A stretch of 64,000 bases of DNA from Lysobacter soyae (GCF_019551435.1 NZ_CP080544.1:2017001-2081000), one strand, 5' to 3'. Shown: positions 1 to 9,009, counted from the stretch's first letter. The notes: generated from the sequence alone by a model not told the origin. Translations and numbers: made by a program.

Positions 1-1
1 G

Positions 2-166
2 CGTCCCCCCGCCGCAGGAAAACGATTCCTTCCGACACGCCAGCGAAAAGACCAAGGCTTGTTGGCGCAATACTGGTCGGGACAGGGCGATAACTACGCG
101 TTTGTCAGCCGCGATTCTGCGTTTGATGCCGGCCTGGTTTCGCAGGCACGTCGACGCGCGATTTGA
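2..166 (+). CDS. C-terminal end of a probable nitronate monooxygenase-like protein (5' end outside window)
   Basis: An open frame enters from the left edge and ends at TGA 164-166. The last ~40 residues read GLLAQYWSGQGDNYAFVSRD and then a basic tail. The L-W/Y-x-GQG stretch resembles the C-terminal helix of 2-nitropropane dioxygenase/nitronate monooxygenases, where a W-AGQG motif sits near the end. Only about 54 codons are visible, so the family is an inference from one short motif. The following 264 bases up to the next gene show no convincing reading frame, only a small hairpin with 7-bp arms at 233-249. Confidence 0.5.
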   Translation, partial: RPPAAGKRFLPTRQRKDQGLLAQYWSGQGDNYAFVSRDSAFDAGLVSQARRRAI

Positions 167-430
167 ATCCGGCCATGGAACGGTCAGAATTTCTGGCTGC
201 GTTCAATATCGATTCATGAAAAAAGAAGGGGCGCGCGAACTTTTCGCGCAATGGCTGAATGCGAAAAACTGTCGGGATTGGCCGAGGTTTTTGCCAATTG
301 AATCGCTTGGATTCCGTGCCGCGCTGCCACAACTTGTGATCGCGGGTGTTAGCGTTTTGTTCCGCGAAAAGGGAATCGATTCAGGATCTTACGTGCAGGG
401 TGGAGCGTACTTTCCAACGGAGGCATCTCC

Positions 431-847
431 ATGACGCAACTCAAAACACCTCTCGCCGTTTCCATCGCTTTGGCCGCCATGATCATCGCCCCCGCTTCCA
501 TGGCACAAACCAAAGGCAAGGCAAGCGCAGCCGTGAAAGCCACGCCGGCTGTACCGGCCATTCCTGCAACGCCGGCCGTCCCCGCTACGCCGGCCGCCAA
601 CGCGGGCATGGACAGCAATGTTTCGACCCCGGTTGGCGATGCCAGCGTCGGTGTGAATGGCGCCACCCCGGCAATCCCGGCAACGCCGGCTGTACCGGCA
701 ACCCCCGCCATGGGTGCCGAAGGCGCACCGCCGGCTGAGTCCGCACCGATGACCGGCGCGCCGGATGCCAGCATGAGTGGCAGCGCTGAGGCCGATGTCA
801 AAGCCGACACCGGCAGCAAGAAGAAAAAATCCAAGAAGTCGCATTGA
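431..847 (+). CDS. Small exported Ala/Pro-rich repeat protein with Lys-rich tail
   Basis: 138 aa. A Sec signal peptide is clear: basic start, hydrophobic core at residues ~8-22, and an ASMAQ cleavage region near residue 25. The mature part is low complexity, with two blocks of ATPAVPA/IPATPA-type repeats at residues ~37-55 and ~78-93 and a strongly basic end (KKKKSKK). A GGAGG ribosome site lies about 8 bases before the ATG. Proteins like this are common unassigned periplasmic proteins in Xanthomonadaceae; a structural or cell-wall-interacting role is possible but unproven. A strong terminator follows directly. No enzymatic motif is visible. Confidence 0.8.
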   Translation: MTQLKTPLAVSIALAAMIIAPASMAQTKGKASAAVKATPAVPAIPATPAVPATPAANAGMDSNVSTPVGDASVGVNGATPAIPATPAVPATPAMGAEGAPPAESAPMTGAPDASMSGSAEADVKADTGSKKKKSKKSH

Positions 848-864
848 GCGAACGGCTTGACCGC

Positions 865-896
865 AAAAGCCCCGGGCATTGCTGCCCGGGGCTTTT
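865..896. terminator. Bidirectional rho-independent terminator
   Basis: Perfect 14-bp stem (AAAAGCCCCGGGCA and its complement) with a 4-base loop, followed by a T-rich run on the plus strand and preceded by A residues. It separates the convergent exported-protein gene and the macB permease gene. Confidence 0.93.
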
Positions 897-921
897 GTTT
901 GCCGGCTGGCAACACCGTGAC

Positions 922-2154
922 TTACTGTGATCGAAGCGCTTCGATCGGATCGAGCAAGGATGCTTTGCGTGCCGGGTAATAGCCGAAGAACAAGCCGGTG
1001 GCCATGGAGAACGCGGCGGCCAACAGAATCACATTGAGATTGAGTGCCACTGGCAATTCACTGAACTTGGACACCAACAGCGAACCGCCGGCGCCCAAAG
1101 CGATACCGATCACCCCACCGATCAACGAGATCAACATGGCTTCGGCCAAAAACTGCCGGCGAATGTCACTCGGACCTGCGCCCACCGACATCCGCAAACC
1201 GATCTCGCGAATCCGCTCGGTGACCGAGACCAGCATGATGTTCATGATCCCGATGCCGCCGATGATGAGGCAGATACCGGCAACGGCACCCAAGAGTTTC
1301 GACATCAGGTTGGTGGTCTGTGTGCGTGTCGCAACAATCTGACTGATATTGCGCACGGCAAAGTCGTCATCGGCACCGGGTTCGATCTTGTGCCGCTGTC
1401 GCAGCAAACCTTCGATTTGTGATTGCGCGGCATCCAGATTCTTCGGACTGTCCACGCCCACACTGATTTGCTGCACGGCACCTGGCGGCATGTTGTTGGA
1501 CGTGCTGAGTCGACGCCGCGCGGTTTCCAGCGGCACCACCACCAAATCGTCCTGATCTTGCCCGAAGCCGCCTTGGCCTTTGGGATCCAAGGTGCCCACC
1601 ACGGTGAACGGCACGCGTCCCAATCGAATGGATTGACCGATACCGTCGTCGTCACCGAACAGGGCCTGGCGCACGGTCTCGCCAAGAATCACTTGTTTGC
1701 CGGCGCTGGTGTAGTCACGCGTGTCGAATCCCTCACCGTTTTTGATTGTCCAGCCGTTGATCGAAAACCAATCGGCTTCCACGCCCTGCCATGAGGTCGC
1801 CGCATTGCTTTCGCCGTTGACGACTTGGGTGCTGCCACGCAATGAACCGCTGACATATTGCGCTTCCGGTATTTCCTGACGAATGGCGTCGGCATCACCG
1901 TCATTCAACGTCCAGCGGCTCCCCTGGGCAACACGTGCGCCACCGCCCATGCCGCCGGCGCTGCCGATGTCCAGACGTTGCGAGCCAAGGCCGGACACAA
2001 GTTTGTCGATCTCTTGTTGGGTGCCCTGCCCGATAGAGACCATGACGATGACCGCGGCGATCCCGATAATGACCCCCAAGGAGGTGAGCGCGCTGCGCAT
2101 CCAGTTGCCGCGCAATGCATTGAGCGCAGTGCGCAAGATATCCATCAAGCTCAT
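922..2154 (-). CDS. MacB-type ABC transporter permease
   Basis: 410 aa. One N-terminal membrane helix (residues ~17-45) is followed by a ~220-residue periplasmic MacB core domain and three C-terminal helices. The C-terminal FtsX-type block contains the MNIMLVSVTERIREIGLR motif typical of the family. The protein pumps substrates (macrolides, lipopeptides, siderophores in known relatives) by mechanotransmission with a MacA-like adaptor. Here the ATPase is a separate gene just upstream; the two genes overlap by ATGA. No outer-membrane TolC partner is encoded nearby, so the exit duct must be supplied from elsewhere. Confidence 0.93.
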   Translation of the reverse strand: MSLMDILRTALNALRGNWMRSALTSLGVIIGIAAVIVMVSIGQGTQQEIDKLVSGLGSQRLDIGSAGGMGGGARVAQGSRWTLNDGDADAIRQEIPEAQYVSGSLRGSTQVVNGESNAATSWQGVEADWFSINGWTIKNGEGFDTRDYTSAGKQVILGETVRQALFGDDDGIGQSIRLGRVPFTVVGTLDPKGQGGFGQDQDDLVVVPLETARRRLSTSNNMPPGAVQQISVGVDSPKNLDAAQSQIEGLLRQRHKIEPGADDDFAVRNISQIVATRTQTTNLMSKLLGAVAGICLIIGGIGIMNIMLVSVTERIREIGLRMSVGAGPSDIRRQFLAEAMLISLIGGVIGIALGAGGSLLVSKFSELPVALNLNVILLAAAFSMATGLFFGYYPARKASLLDPIEALRSQ

Positions 2155-2888
2155 GCGTGACCTCCCGCCGGTACGGACATCTCCGGCATGACTTCACCTT
2201 CGTGCAGTTCGCCATCGCGCATGACGTAGGTGCGATGCGCATGCGCGGCCACATGCGCATCATGGGTAATGAGGATCACGGTGTGGTCATCGTCACTCAA
2301 GCGGTTGAACAGCGCGAGAATTTCTTCGCCGGTTTTACTATCCAGTGCACCGGTGGGTTCATCTGCCAGCAGAATCGGCGGCGCATTGATGAGCGCCCGT
2401 GCAATCGCCACGCGCTGTTGCTGACCACCGGAGAGCTCGTTCGGCCGGTGACCGCTGCGCTCAGCCAAACCGACCGACGCCAGTGCTGCCAGCGCGCGCT
2501 CGTGTCGTTCGCCATGCGGTACGCGCGTATAGGACATCGGCATGGCGACGTTTTCCAATGCGCTCATCCGCGACAGCAAATTGAAGCCTTGGAACACGAA
2601 GCCGATCTTGTCCCGACGCAATTCCGCCAAGGCTTCGGCATCCAGTGTCGAGACATCCACGCCGTCACATTCGTAGGTGCCGTGCGTGGGTGTGTCCAAG
2701 CAACCGATCAAGTTCATCAGGGTGGATTTGCCTGAACCAGACGGCCCCATGATGGCGACGAATTCCCCGCGGCGAATGGTGAGATCGACACCGCGCAAAG
2801 CAATTACTTCCGCCGCCGTGCCCGGTGAGTAGATTTTCTGCAAGCCGCGCGTTTGAATCACCGCCGGGTTGCTTGGCGCATCACTCAC
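2151..2888 (-). CDS. MacB-type ABC transporter ATP-binding protein
   Basis: 245 aa. Walker A (GPSGSGKST, near residue 50), Q-loop (FVFQGFNLL), signature LSGGQQQRVAIARAL, Walker B (ILLADEPTGALD) and the H-loop (ILITHD) are all present and in order. It belongs to the LolD/MacB ATPase group and would drive the permease encoded immediately downstream. It overlaps its neighbours on both sides by four bases (ATGA), so the three genes form one transcript read leftwards. Substrate cannot be told from sequence. Confidence 0.95.
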   Translation of the reverse strand: MSDAPSNPAVIQTRGLQKIYSPGTAAEVIALRGVDLTIRRGEFVAIMGPSGSGKSTLMNLIGCLDTPTHGTYECDGVDVSTLDAEALAELRRDKIGFVFQGFNLLSRMSALENVAMPMSYTRVPHGERHERALAALASVGLAERSGHRPNELSGGQQQRVAIARALINAPPILLADEPTGALDSKTGEEILALFNRLSDDDHTVILITHDAHVAAHAHRTYVMRDGELHEGEVMPEMSVPAGGHA

Positions 2889-4483
2889 TTCTTGGCGTCC
2901 TTGTCGGCACTGCCGGCGGTTTGCTGGCCGGTGATCGCAAGGTCGCCCTCTTTGATGTTGCCGCTGACTTGCGTATAGCTGCCGTCACTCGAGCCGACGC
3001 GGACCATCACCCGCTTTTGCTTGCCGTCGACCAGCAAGTAGAGCGGTGCACGCTTCGCCGACAACATATCGTTGATGGCCGCATCCCATTTGCTTTGCTG
3101 CATGGCATCCAGCGTGGTGCGAAACTCACCGAACTGCTGTTGGAAGCGCTCACGCATGCGATTGCGCATTTGCGCCATCTGCGCGGAGTTGCCACCGCTC
3201 TGACCACCGCTGCGCTGGCCACCGCCGGGCACGCCGCCAAACAAACGGCTACCGCCCTGACCCTGCCCACCGGCAGCCGATGCCTGTTGCGAGAATTGCT
3301 TGCGCATCTGCTCGGCGCGTTCTTTCATTTGCGCCATTGCCGCATCGAATGCCGATTGCTGTGTGGCGTTCAATTGCAGGTTCTTGGCAACGCGCGCAAG
3401 CTCCTCGGTGTTGCCCATGCCACCGCGCCCGCCTTGGCGATTGGCGCCCGATGCCGCTTCGCCTTGTTGCTTCTCCATCGCCGCCAATTCTTCATCCGAC
3501 GGCTTGTAACGGAAGGCCGCGTTGGCCACGCGCAACACATTCGGTTGATTGCTGACTTCGATTTCCGCGTTGACGGTCAGACCCGGCAACAACGTCCCGT
3601 CGGTGTTGTCGACGGTCACGATCACGGGATAGGTCACGACATTGTTGGTGGTGGTCGAGGCCATTTGTACCTGTTGCACCGTGCCCTTGAATTGGCGATT
3701 CGGAAACGCGTCCGCAGTGAAGCTGACGTTCTGACCTTCCTTGACTTGGCCGATGTCGGATTCGTCCACCAACAGCTGGATTTTCATTTTCGAAAGATCT
3801 TCGGCGATGGTGAAGAGTTCGGGGGCAGTCATGCTGGCGGCCACGGTTTGACCGGGCTCGATCTTCCGGGTGAGCACAACGCCGTCCACCGGCGAACGGA
3901 TGACGGTGCGATCCAGATTCACCCGCGTGCTACGCGTCGAAGCGGTTTGCTGGCGGATTTGTGCTTGCGCAGAGTTCACTTGTGCACGCGCTTGCTCCAT
4001 CGCGGCGCGCGATTGATCGACATCCGCCTTCGAAATCATTTGCTGCTTGCCTAACGCAACGTTGCGCTCATACAGCTTTGCCGCATTGGCATAGGTCGCC
4101 TGCGCCTGGGCAAGTTGTGCATTGGCGCTGGCGATCTGTGCGTTGCCCGCCTCGATTTGCGCTTCGTAGGTCGAAGGATCGATGCGCGCGAGAATATCGC
4201 CCTTGCGCACTTTGTCGTTGAAGTCGACCAGGATGTCGGTGATTTGACCCGAGATCTGGCTGCCCACGGTGACCGTGGAAATCGCCGACAGCGTTCCGGT
4301 CGAAGAAATCGACACGCGAATGTCGCCGCGATCGATGGCTTGGGTGCGGAAGCCCGTACCGGCACTGTCGGCGCTGCGACCCTTCCACCACCACACGCCG
4401 CCGGCGAGCAAGGCAACGACCACCACGACGGGCAGCCAAGGGAAAGAACGGCGGTTACGGGGCTTGTCGAGTTTTGCGGCCAT
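2885..4483 (-). CDS. MacA-type periplasmic adaptor with an inserted CpxP/LTxxQ-like helical region
   Basis: 532 aa from ATG 4483; the longer in-frame start at 4528 is less likely because the N-terminal pattern (basic stretch, then one membrane anchor at ~15-35) begins here. A biotinyl-lipoyl-like half, a long alpha-hairpin rich in AQ repeats and beta-barrel segments mark it as a membrane-fusion protein. Usual MacA proteins are about 370-400 aa. The extra length lies near residues 340-480, a Gly/Gln-rich segment enclosing an LNATQQSAFDAAMAQMKER helix and a second similar helix, resembling the LTxxQ repeat of CpxP/Spy. It heads the leftward macA-macB operon. Confidence 0.9.
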   Translation of the reverse strand: MAAKLDKPRNRRSFPWLPVVVVVALLAGGVWWWKGRSADSAGTGFRTQAIDRGDIRVSISSTGTLSAISTVTVGSQISGQITDILVDFNDKVRKGDILARIDPSTYEAQIEAGNAQIASANAQLAQAQATYANAAKLYERNVALGKQQMISKADVDQSRAAMEQARAQVNSAQAQIRQQTASTRSTRVNLDRTVIRSPVDGVVLTRKIEPGQTVAASMTAPELFTIAEDLSKMKIQLLVDESDIGQVKEGQNVSFTADAFPNRQFKGTVQQVQMASTTTNNVVTYPVIVTVDNTDGTLLPGLTVNAEIEVSNQPNVLRVANAAFRYKPSDEELAAMEKQQGEAASGANRQGGRGGMGNTEELARVAKNLQLNATQQSAFDAAMAQMKERAEQMRKQFSQQASAAGGQGQGGSRLFGGVPGGGQRSGGQSGGNSAQMAQMRNRMRERFQQQFGEFRTTLDAMQQSKWDAAINDMLSAKRAPLYLLVDGKQKRVMVRVGSSDGSYTQVSGNIKEGDLAITGQQTAGSADKDAKK

Positions 4484-4577
4484 GACGGGTGTTCGGAGGG
4501 AGACTCTAGGTAAACGCACCCCGGCCAAGGCGGTTGACCTGAATCCGCGGACAGACGTTCAACCGGCGGGGCTGCGC

Positions 4578-5900
4578 TCAGCCTGCCTGCATGAAGGCTT
4601 CAATTTCGTCGGCACTGCGAGCCAGACCGTCGGTGAGCACCCGGTGTCCGTCGCGCGTAATCAGGACGTCATCTTCGATGCGGATCCCGATGCCCCGCCA
4701 TTTCGCATCGACCTGCAGATCATCCGGGCGGACATAGAGACCGGGTTCGACGGTCAAGACCATCCCAGGCTCGAGGATTCGGGACTCACCATCGAGTTGG
4801 TAATCGCCCACATCATGCACGTCGAGGCCCAACCAATGACCGGTCTTGTGCGGATAAAAGCGCCGGTAACTTTCGTCAGCAAGGTTCTTTTTCAAACTGC
4901 CGGAAAGCAGACCCAACGTGAGCAAGCCCTCACACAAGACTTCCACAGCACGCTCATGGATGCCCGACCAAGGCTGACCCGGCCGTGCGCAATCAATCGC
5001 TTCGCGCTGTGCCTGCAAGACGCAATCGTGCAGCGCACGTTGTGGCGCCGAGAAGCGCCCACTCACCGGAAAGGTGCGCGAGATATCCGCCGCATAGCCG
5101 CGATACTCTGCGCCGGCATCAATCAAGATCAACTCACCGGCCTTGGTTTTGGCCTGATTCGCGACGTAGTGCAGCACACAGGCATTGGCGCCCGCGCCGA
5201 CAATGGGTGAGTAAGCCGACAACGCATCGTGCTGGCGAAACGTGTACTCCAAGGCCGCTTGCAGTTCGTATTCGTGAATGCCCGGCTTGGCGGCGCGCAT
5301 CGCTGCGCGGTGTGCCTGCACGCTGATATCGGCTGCACGCTGCATCAGTTTCAATTCGTCCGCGCTTTTCAACAGGCGCATTTCATCGAGCAGATGACCG
5401 AGCTCGAGAAATTCCTGTGGCGAACCGGTGCGCATATGCAGCTGACGTTTGACGCGATTCAACCAAGACAGCAGTTGCATGTCGAAATCGGTATCGCGCC
5501 CCAAGTGATAGTGCACGCGGGACCGGCCTTCGAGCATGCCGGGCAAAATTTCGTCGATGTCGTCAATCGGAAACGCATCATCGAAACCAAAGGTCTCGAC
5601 GGCGCCCTCCGGCCCCGCGCGCGGACCATCCCATGCCTCACGCAGCGGGTCCCGTTCGCGGCAAAACAAAACGCTTTCGCCATGTGCGCGGCCGGGAATC
5701 AGCACCAACACGGCGCGCGGCTCGGCAAATCCCGAGAGGTACCAAAGATCGGAATCCGGGCGGTAGGGATAGTGCGTATCGCGACTGCGAATGCGCTCAG
5801 GGGCGGCCGGCAATATCGCAATGCCGTCGTCGCCCATCAAGTCCATCAATTGCCGACGCCGCTTGGCATAGCTGCGCATGGGCAAGGGTGCGCGCCACAT
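4578..5900 (-). CDS. pepP: Xaa-Pro aminopeptidase (aminopeptidase P)
   Basis: 440 aa from ATG 5900, three bases after the stop of the upstream UPF0149 gene; this start gives the family length. The N-terminal creatinase-like domain is followed by the M24 pita-bread fold. Metal ligands are visible as LIDAGAEY and AADISRTF (two Asp), HKTGHWLGLDVHD (His), LTVEPGLY (Glu) and GIRIEDDV (Glu). It removes N-terminal residues preceding proline in the cytoplasm. The UPF0149-pepP order is conserved in gammaproteobacteria (ygfB-pepP in E. coli). Confidence 0.96.
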   Translation of the reverse strand: MWRAPLPMRSYAKRRRQLMDLMGDDGIAILPAAPERIRSRDTHYPYRPDSDLWYLSGFAEPRAVLVLIPGRAHGESVLFCRERDPLREAWDGPRAGPEGAVETFGFDDAFPIDDIDEILPGMLEGRSRVHYHLGRDTDFDMQLLSWLNRVKRQLHMRTGSPQEFLELGHLLDEMRLLKSADELKLMQRAADISVQAHRAAMRAAKPGIHEYELQAALEYTFRQHDALSAYSPIVGAGANACVLHYVANQAKTKAGELILIDAGAEYRGYAADISRTFPVSGRFSAPQRALHDCVLQAQREAIDCARPGQPWSGIHERAVEVLCEGLLTLGLLSGSLKKNLADESYRRFYPHKTGHWLGLDVHDVGDYQLDGESRILEPGMVLTVEPGLYVRPDDLQVDAKWRGIGIRIEDDVLITRDGHRVLTDGLARSADEIEAFMQAG

Positions 5901-5902
5901 GA

Positions 5903-6448
5903 TCAGTGCAGACGGTTGCGATGTTGCTGTGCCAGCGCGCAATCCCCGTGCAGCAACAGCGCCGCGACGCGCACGAATTCTTCAATCTCGGTGAAGGCCG
6001 CCTCATCTTCCTCGTCGCCCTCGGGCTCGGCAGTGGCCGTCGCCAATTGCGCAAGATCTTCCAAAGCCTCTTCGCCATCGGCGCTGAGCTTCGGTTGCGC
6101 GCCGGCCGCCAAGCCGAACGCACCGAGAAAATGGCGACACCAATCAAAAAGCGCGCCACTGCGAATTTCCAAACTGGCGTCTTCATCCGGCATCAGCAAC
6201 TCAAACCCGAGGCTCGAATCCTGCATTTGCGCGAAGGTCGCCTTGCCCAAGGCCTCGAGCGCCGACCCTTCCACCACATCCGCCAGCGCCGGATCAGCCA
6301 AAACATCCGCGACCCAGCGACGATTGATCTGTCCGCCTCCGGCAATCCAACCGGCCAAGGCGCCATGGAGTTCCCAAGGTTGCGTCGCCAGTTCGAGTTC
6401 TCGCAGTTCGGCGGCAAGGTCGGCCACTTCGGGAAGGCGTTCGGACAT
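5903..6448 (-). CDS. UPF0149/YgfB family protein
   Basis: 181 aa, acidic. The N-terminal helix LRELELATQPWELHGALAGW and the later GALFDWCRHFLGAFG stretch are typical of the YgfB/YecA-like UPF0149 family. An acidic linker (PEGDEEDEAAF) precedes the C-terminal helix. In other gammaproteobacteria YgfB sits upstream of pepP, as here, with only a few bases between the genes. YgfB has been linked to transcriptional control in Pseudomonas, but no catalytic motif is present and the role in this organism is open. It is transcribed divergently from the zapB-like/zapA pair. Confidence 0.92.
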   Translation of the reverse strand: MSERLPEVADLAAELRELELATQPWELHGALAGWIAGGGQINRRWVADVLADPALADVVEGSALEALGKATFAQMQDSSLGFELLMPDEDASLEIRSGALFDWCRHFLGAFGLAAGAQPKLSADGEEALEDLAQLATATAEPEGDEEDEAAFTEIEEFVRVAALLLHGDCALAQQHRNRLH

Positions 6449-6507
6449 AGGTGTTTTCGTGGTTCAAAACGTGAGTGTAGCAATGCGTGCGTGGTATCGT
6501 TTGATGC

Positions 6508-6729
6508 ATGAACAACGCTCCCGCACTGCTGCGCCTGCAGGCGCTTTCCACCCGTATCGACGCGCTTCTGGCGTCGGTCCACCGACTTGAACAGGAAAAC
6601 CGTAGCCTGCGCGCCGAACAACAACAACTGCGTGATGAGCGCACGGATTTGAAAGCGCGCAGTGACCAAGCCAAGGCGCGCGTGGAAGCCCTGATCCTGC
6701 GGTTGCGGATGCTGGAGGATCGCGTATGA
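6508..6729 (+). CDS. ZapB-like coiled-coil protein (TIGR02449 family)
   Basis: 73 aa, almost entirely predicted coiled coil: regularly spaced Leu with charged residues (RIDALLASVHRLEQENRSLR and following). Short proteins of this type lie immediately before zapA in Xanthomonadales and Pseudomonas. By position and shape it is probably a cell-division accessory factor acting with ZapA at the Z-ring. It overlaps zapA by ATGA. There is no enzymatic motif; the family assignment rests on length, coiled coil and synteny. Confidence 0.85.
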   Translation: MNNAPALLRLQALSTRIDALLASVHRLEQENRSLRAEQQQLRDERTDLKARSDQAKARVEALILRLRMLEDRV

Positions 6730-7022
6730 GCAACGAAGTCGTCACCTTGAATGTCTTGGATCGCGAATACACGATCGGTTGCCCGCCCGAACAGCGCGAG
6801 CATCTGATTGAAGCCGCGCGTTTTCTGGACGCCCGCATGCGCGACATCCGCAGCCACGCACGCAACGCCAGCCTGGATCAGGTCGCGGTCTTGGCCGCTC
6901 TCAACATCACGCATGAATACCATCAGTTGCAACGCGACGGCAGTTCCAACGCGGCGCTCGATGAAGCCATTGATGCACTGGAAGGGAAACTGTCGAAGTT
7001 CGGCGACCAAAGTTTGTTCTGA
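6726..7022 (+). CDS. zapA: Cell division protein ZapA
   Basis: 98 aa. The N-terminal beta-strand region (VTLNVLDREYTIGCPPEQ) and the helix beginning HLIEAARFLDARMRDIR match ZapA, followed by a C-terminal dimerising helix. ZapA cross-links FtsZ filaments at midcell. It is translationally coupled to the upstream coiled-coil gene and lies directly before 6S RNA and 5-formyltetrahydrofolate cyclo-ligase, a linkage widely conserved in proteobacteria. Confidence 0.95.
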   Translation: MSNEVVTLNVLDREYTIGCPPEQREHLIEAARFLDARMRDIRSHARNASLDQVAVLAALNITHEYHQLQRDGSSNAALDEAIDALEGKLSKFGDQSLF

Positions 7023-7072
7023 ACCGGCGCCTACCGCGGGTGAATGCGCTGCCCATAACGAGCCGACTTCGA

Positions 7073-7078
7073 TATAAT
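7073..7078 (+). promoter_or_regulatory. -10 box of the 6S RNA promoter
   Basis: A consensus TATAAT lies seven bases before the predicted 5' end of 6S RNA. The -35 region is not a clear match to consensus. Confidence 0.6.
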
Positions 7079-7084
7079 CAAACT

Positions 7085-7268
7085 GCATCTGCTGCCATGC
7101 CCGACAGCAAGCGCAAACATTCGCCTTGTTCCTTAATAACGACATTGGGAATGTAATCGAAGCGGGCGTGCAAGCCTGCCACGTGCGGGAAGCCCGAAGC
7201 CTCGAAAGCCTGCCCACTTGAACCTCGGGTTCAAGGTCGTTTCGCAAGCATCGGCATGGCGGGGATGT
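7085..7268 (+). ncRNA. ssrS: 6S RNA
   Basis: The ~185-nt gap between zapA and the 5-formyltetrahydrofolate cyclo-ligase gene is the classic 6S RNA position. A consensus -10 box precedes it. The ends pair: GCATCTGCTGCCATGCC near 7085-7101 is complementary, with few mismatches, to GGCATGGCGGGGATG near 7253-7267. The middle contains a long imperfect duplex with an open AT-rich centre (CTTAATAACGACATTG), as expected for the open-promoter mimic. 6S RNA binds sigma70 RNA polymerase and represses many promoters in stationary phase. Exact ends are approximate. Confidence 0.87.
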
Positions 7269-7291
7269 ACTCCATCCTTCACAATAGCGGC

Positions 7292-7867
7292 ATGTCTTCG
7301 TCCGCTATTGAATTACGCAAACACATGCGGGACGCGCGCAGAGCGCTGCCGCCTGATACACGTTTGCGGGCCGCCAACGGCGTCGCCGAACAACTCCTGC
7401 AACTGCCCTTTGCACCGCAGCGCGGTTACGTGGCCGGGTACTGGGCCGTAGACGGCGAAATGCCGTTGCATGCCTGGCAATTGCAATTGCCTGCCGAATG
7501 CATCTGGTGCCTGCCCGTGCTCGACGATGCGAGCGGCACGCTGAAATTTGTGCCTTGGCGTGTCGGCGACGACACCGCCCCGAATAAATTCGGCATCCCC
7601 GAACCGGTATTCAGTGCCTCCGCACTGCTCGGCGCAGCGGACATGGCCTTCGTTGCCATGCCATTGACGGCATTTGATGCGAACGCCCACCGCATCGGTA
7701 TGGGCGGCGGCTGGTATGACCGCACTTTGGGCGCGCTCAGTGCGCAAGCGAGGCCCCGGTCGGTCGGCGTCGGCTATGAGATTCAACGCGTGGATGCCAT
7801 CGAACCGCAGCCTTGGGATATTCGTTGTGATGCCATCTGCACCGAATCCCGTTCCTATTTCCCTTGA
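7292..7867 (+). CDS. ygfA: 5-formyltetrahydrofolate cyclo-ligase
   Basis: 191 aa from ATG 7292; the in-frame start at 7256 lies inside the 6S RNA and is rejected. The N-terminal ELRKHMRDARRALP helix, with basic residues that bind ATP phosphates, and the GMGGGWYDRTLG motif near the middle are diagnostic. The enzyme converts 5-formyl-THF plus ATP to 5,10-methenyl-THF, salvaging an inhibitory folate. It follows 6S RNA as in many proteobacteria, so both may share a primary transcript. Confidence 0.94.
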   Translation: MSSSAIELRKHMRDARRALPPDTRLRAANGVAEQLLQLPFAPQRGYVAGYWAVDGEMPLHAWQLQLPAECIWCLPVLDDASGTLKFVPWRVGDDTAPNKFGIPEPVFSASALLGAADMAFVAMPLTAFDANAHRIGMGGGWYDRTLGALSAQARPRSVGVGYEIQRVDAIEPQPWDIRCDAICTESRSYFP

Positions 7868-7875
7868 GTACCCGC

Positions 7876-8352
7876 ATGCGCCAACGCAAACACCATTGGT
7901 TGATGAAGTCCGAACCTGACGCGTTCTCGATTTCCGATCTTGAACGCGTGCCTACCGAACCGTGGTCCGGTGTGCGCAATTACCAAGCGCGCAATTTCAT
8001 GCGGCAGATGCAACCGGGCGATGAAGTGTTTTTCTATCACTCGAACACCGACGTCCCCGGCATCTACGGCATCGCCGAAGTGGCCTCCCTACCCTATCCG
8101 GATCCCACCCAATTCGAACGCGATTCGCATTACTTCGATCCCAAAGCCACACCGGAACAACCGCGCTGGGACTTGGTGGATGTGCGCTTCGTGCGACACT
8201 TCAAGACGCCCGTCACACTGGCGGCCATGAAGGCGATCAAGGACGATCTTGGCGAAGGCTTCGCCCTGACGCAAAACGGCTCACGCCTGTCGGTCATGCC
8301 GGTGACACCGGCGCAATGGAAACGCATCCTGAAACTCGAAGCACAAGGTTGA
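7876..8352 (+). CDS. EVE domain protein
   Basis: 158 aa from ATG 7876; a TTG at 7864 overlapping the previous gene is possible. The start HHWLMKSEPDAFSISDL and the downstream W-S-GVRNYQARNFMR and GDEVFFYHS motifs are hallmarks of EVE (PUA-like) proteins such as the YTH-related human THYN1 group. EVE domains bind modified bases in DNA or RNA, but the ligand here is unknown. The gene is only a few bases from its neighbours and appears to be in one operon with the cyclo-ligase and rpiA. Confidence 0.93.
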   Translation: MRQRKHHWLMKSEPDAFSISDLERVPTEPWSGVRNYQARNFMRQMQPGDEVFFYHSNTDVPGIYGIAEVASLPYPDPTQFERDSHYFDPKATPEQPRWDLVDVRFVRHFKTPVTLAAMKAIKDDLGEGFALTQNGSRLSVMPVTPAQWKRILKLEAQG

Positions 8353-8355
8353 GAC

Positions 8356-9009
8356 ATGTCTGAAGCGAAACGCCAAGCCGCCCTATCCGCCCTGCGCTAT
8401 GTTGAGGACGACATGATTGTCGGCGTGGGCACCGGCTCGACCGTGGCCTATTTCATTGACGGGTTGGCCGAATGGAAGGACCGCATCAAGGGCGCTGTGT
8501 CGAGCTCCGAGCAAAGCACGGAACGGATGCGCGGCCACGGCATCGAAGTGTTGGAATTGAATGCCACCGGCGGGCTGTCGCTTTATGTGGACGGTGCCGA
8601 CGAATGCGATGGCCAAGGCCACCTGATCAAAGGCGGCGGCGCGGCGCTCACACGCGAAAAGATCATTGCCGAAGCCAGCGATACCTTTGTCTGCATCATT
8701 GATGCCAGCAAGGAAGTCGACGTGCTCGGCAAATTTCCGCTGCCGGTTGAAGTGATCCCGATGGCGCGCAGTCTCGTCGCACGACAAATCGTCTCCTTGA
8801 CCGGTGGGCAACCGGTGTGGCGCGAAGGCGTGGTGACTGACAACGGCAATTGGATTCTCGACATCCACAATTTGCGGATCAGCGATCCGGTGGCCGTCGA
8901 AGCGCGCTTGAACCAGATTCCGGGCGTGGTGAGCGTCGGCTTGTTTGCGCGACGCAAAGCGGACGTCGTGATCGTTGGCGATCGCGCGCCGCGCAAGGTG
9001 GAGGCTTGA
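8356..9009 (+). CDS. rpiA: Ribose-5-phosphate isomerase A
   Basis: 217 aa. The signature motifs [22 protein letters not shown] and [13 protein letters not shown] (with catalytic Asp/Glu/Lys residues of the RpiA fold) are all present, and the length is standard for the family. It interconverts ribose-5-phosphate and ribulose-5-phosphate in the pentose phosphate pathway. It begins four bases after the EVE gene and its stop overlaps the probable TTG start of the next gene. Confidence 0.97.
   Translation: MSEAKRQAALSALRYVEDDMIVGVGTGSTVAYFIDGLAEWKDRIKGAVSSSEQSTERMRGHGIEVLELNATGGLSLYVDGADECDGQGHLIKGGGAALTREKIIAEASDTFVCIIDASKEVDVLGKFPLPVEVIPMARSLVARQIVSLTGGQPVWREGVVTDNGNWILDIHNLRISDPVAVEARLNQIPGVVSVGLFARRKADVVIVGDRAPRKVEA

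Noticed and set aside
102-434. 110-codon frame at the left edge
   Set aside because: It overlaps the end of the partial upstream gene in another frame and shows no ribosome site or domain.
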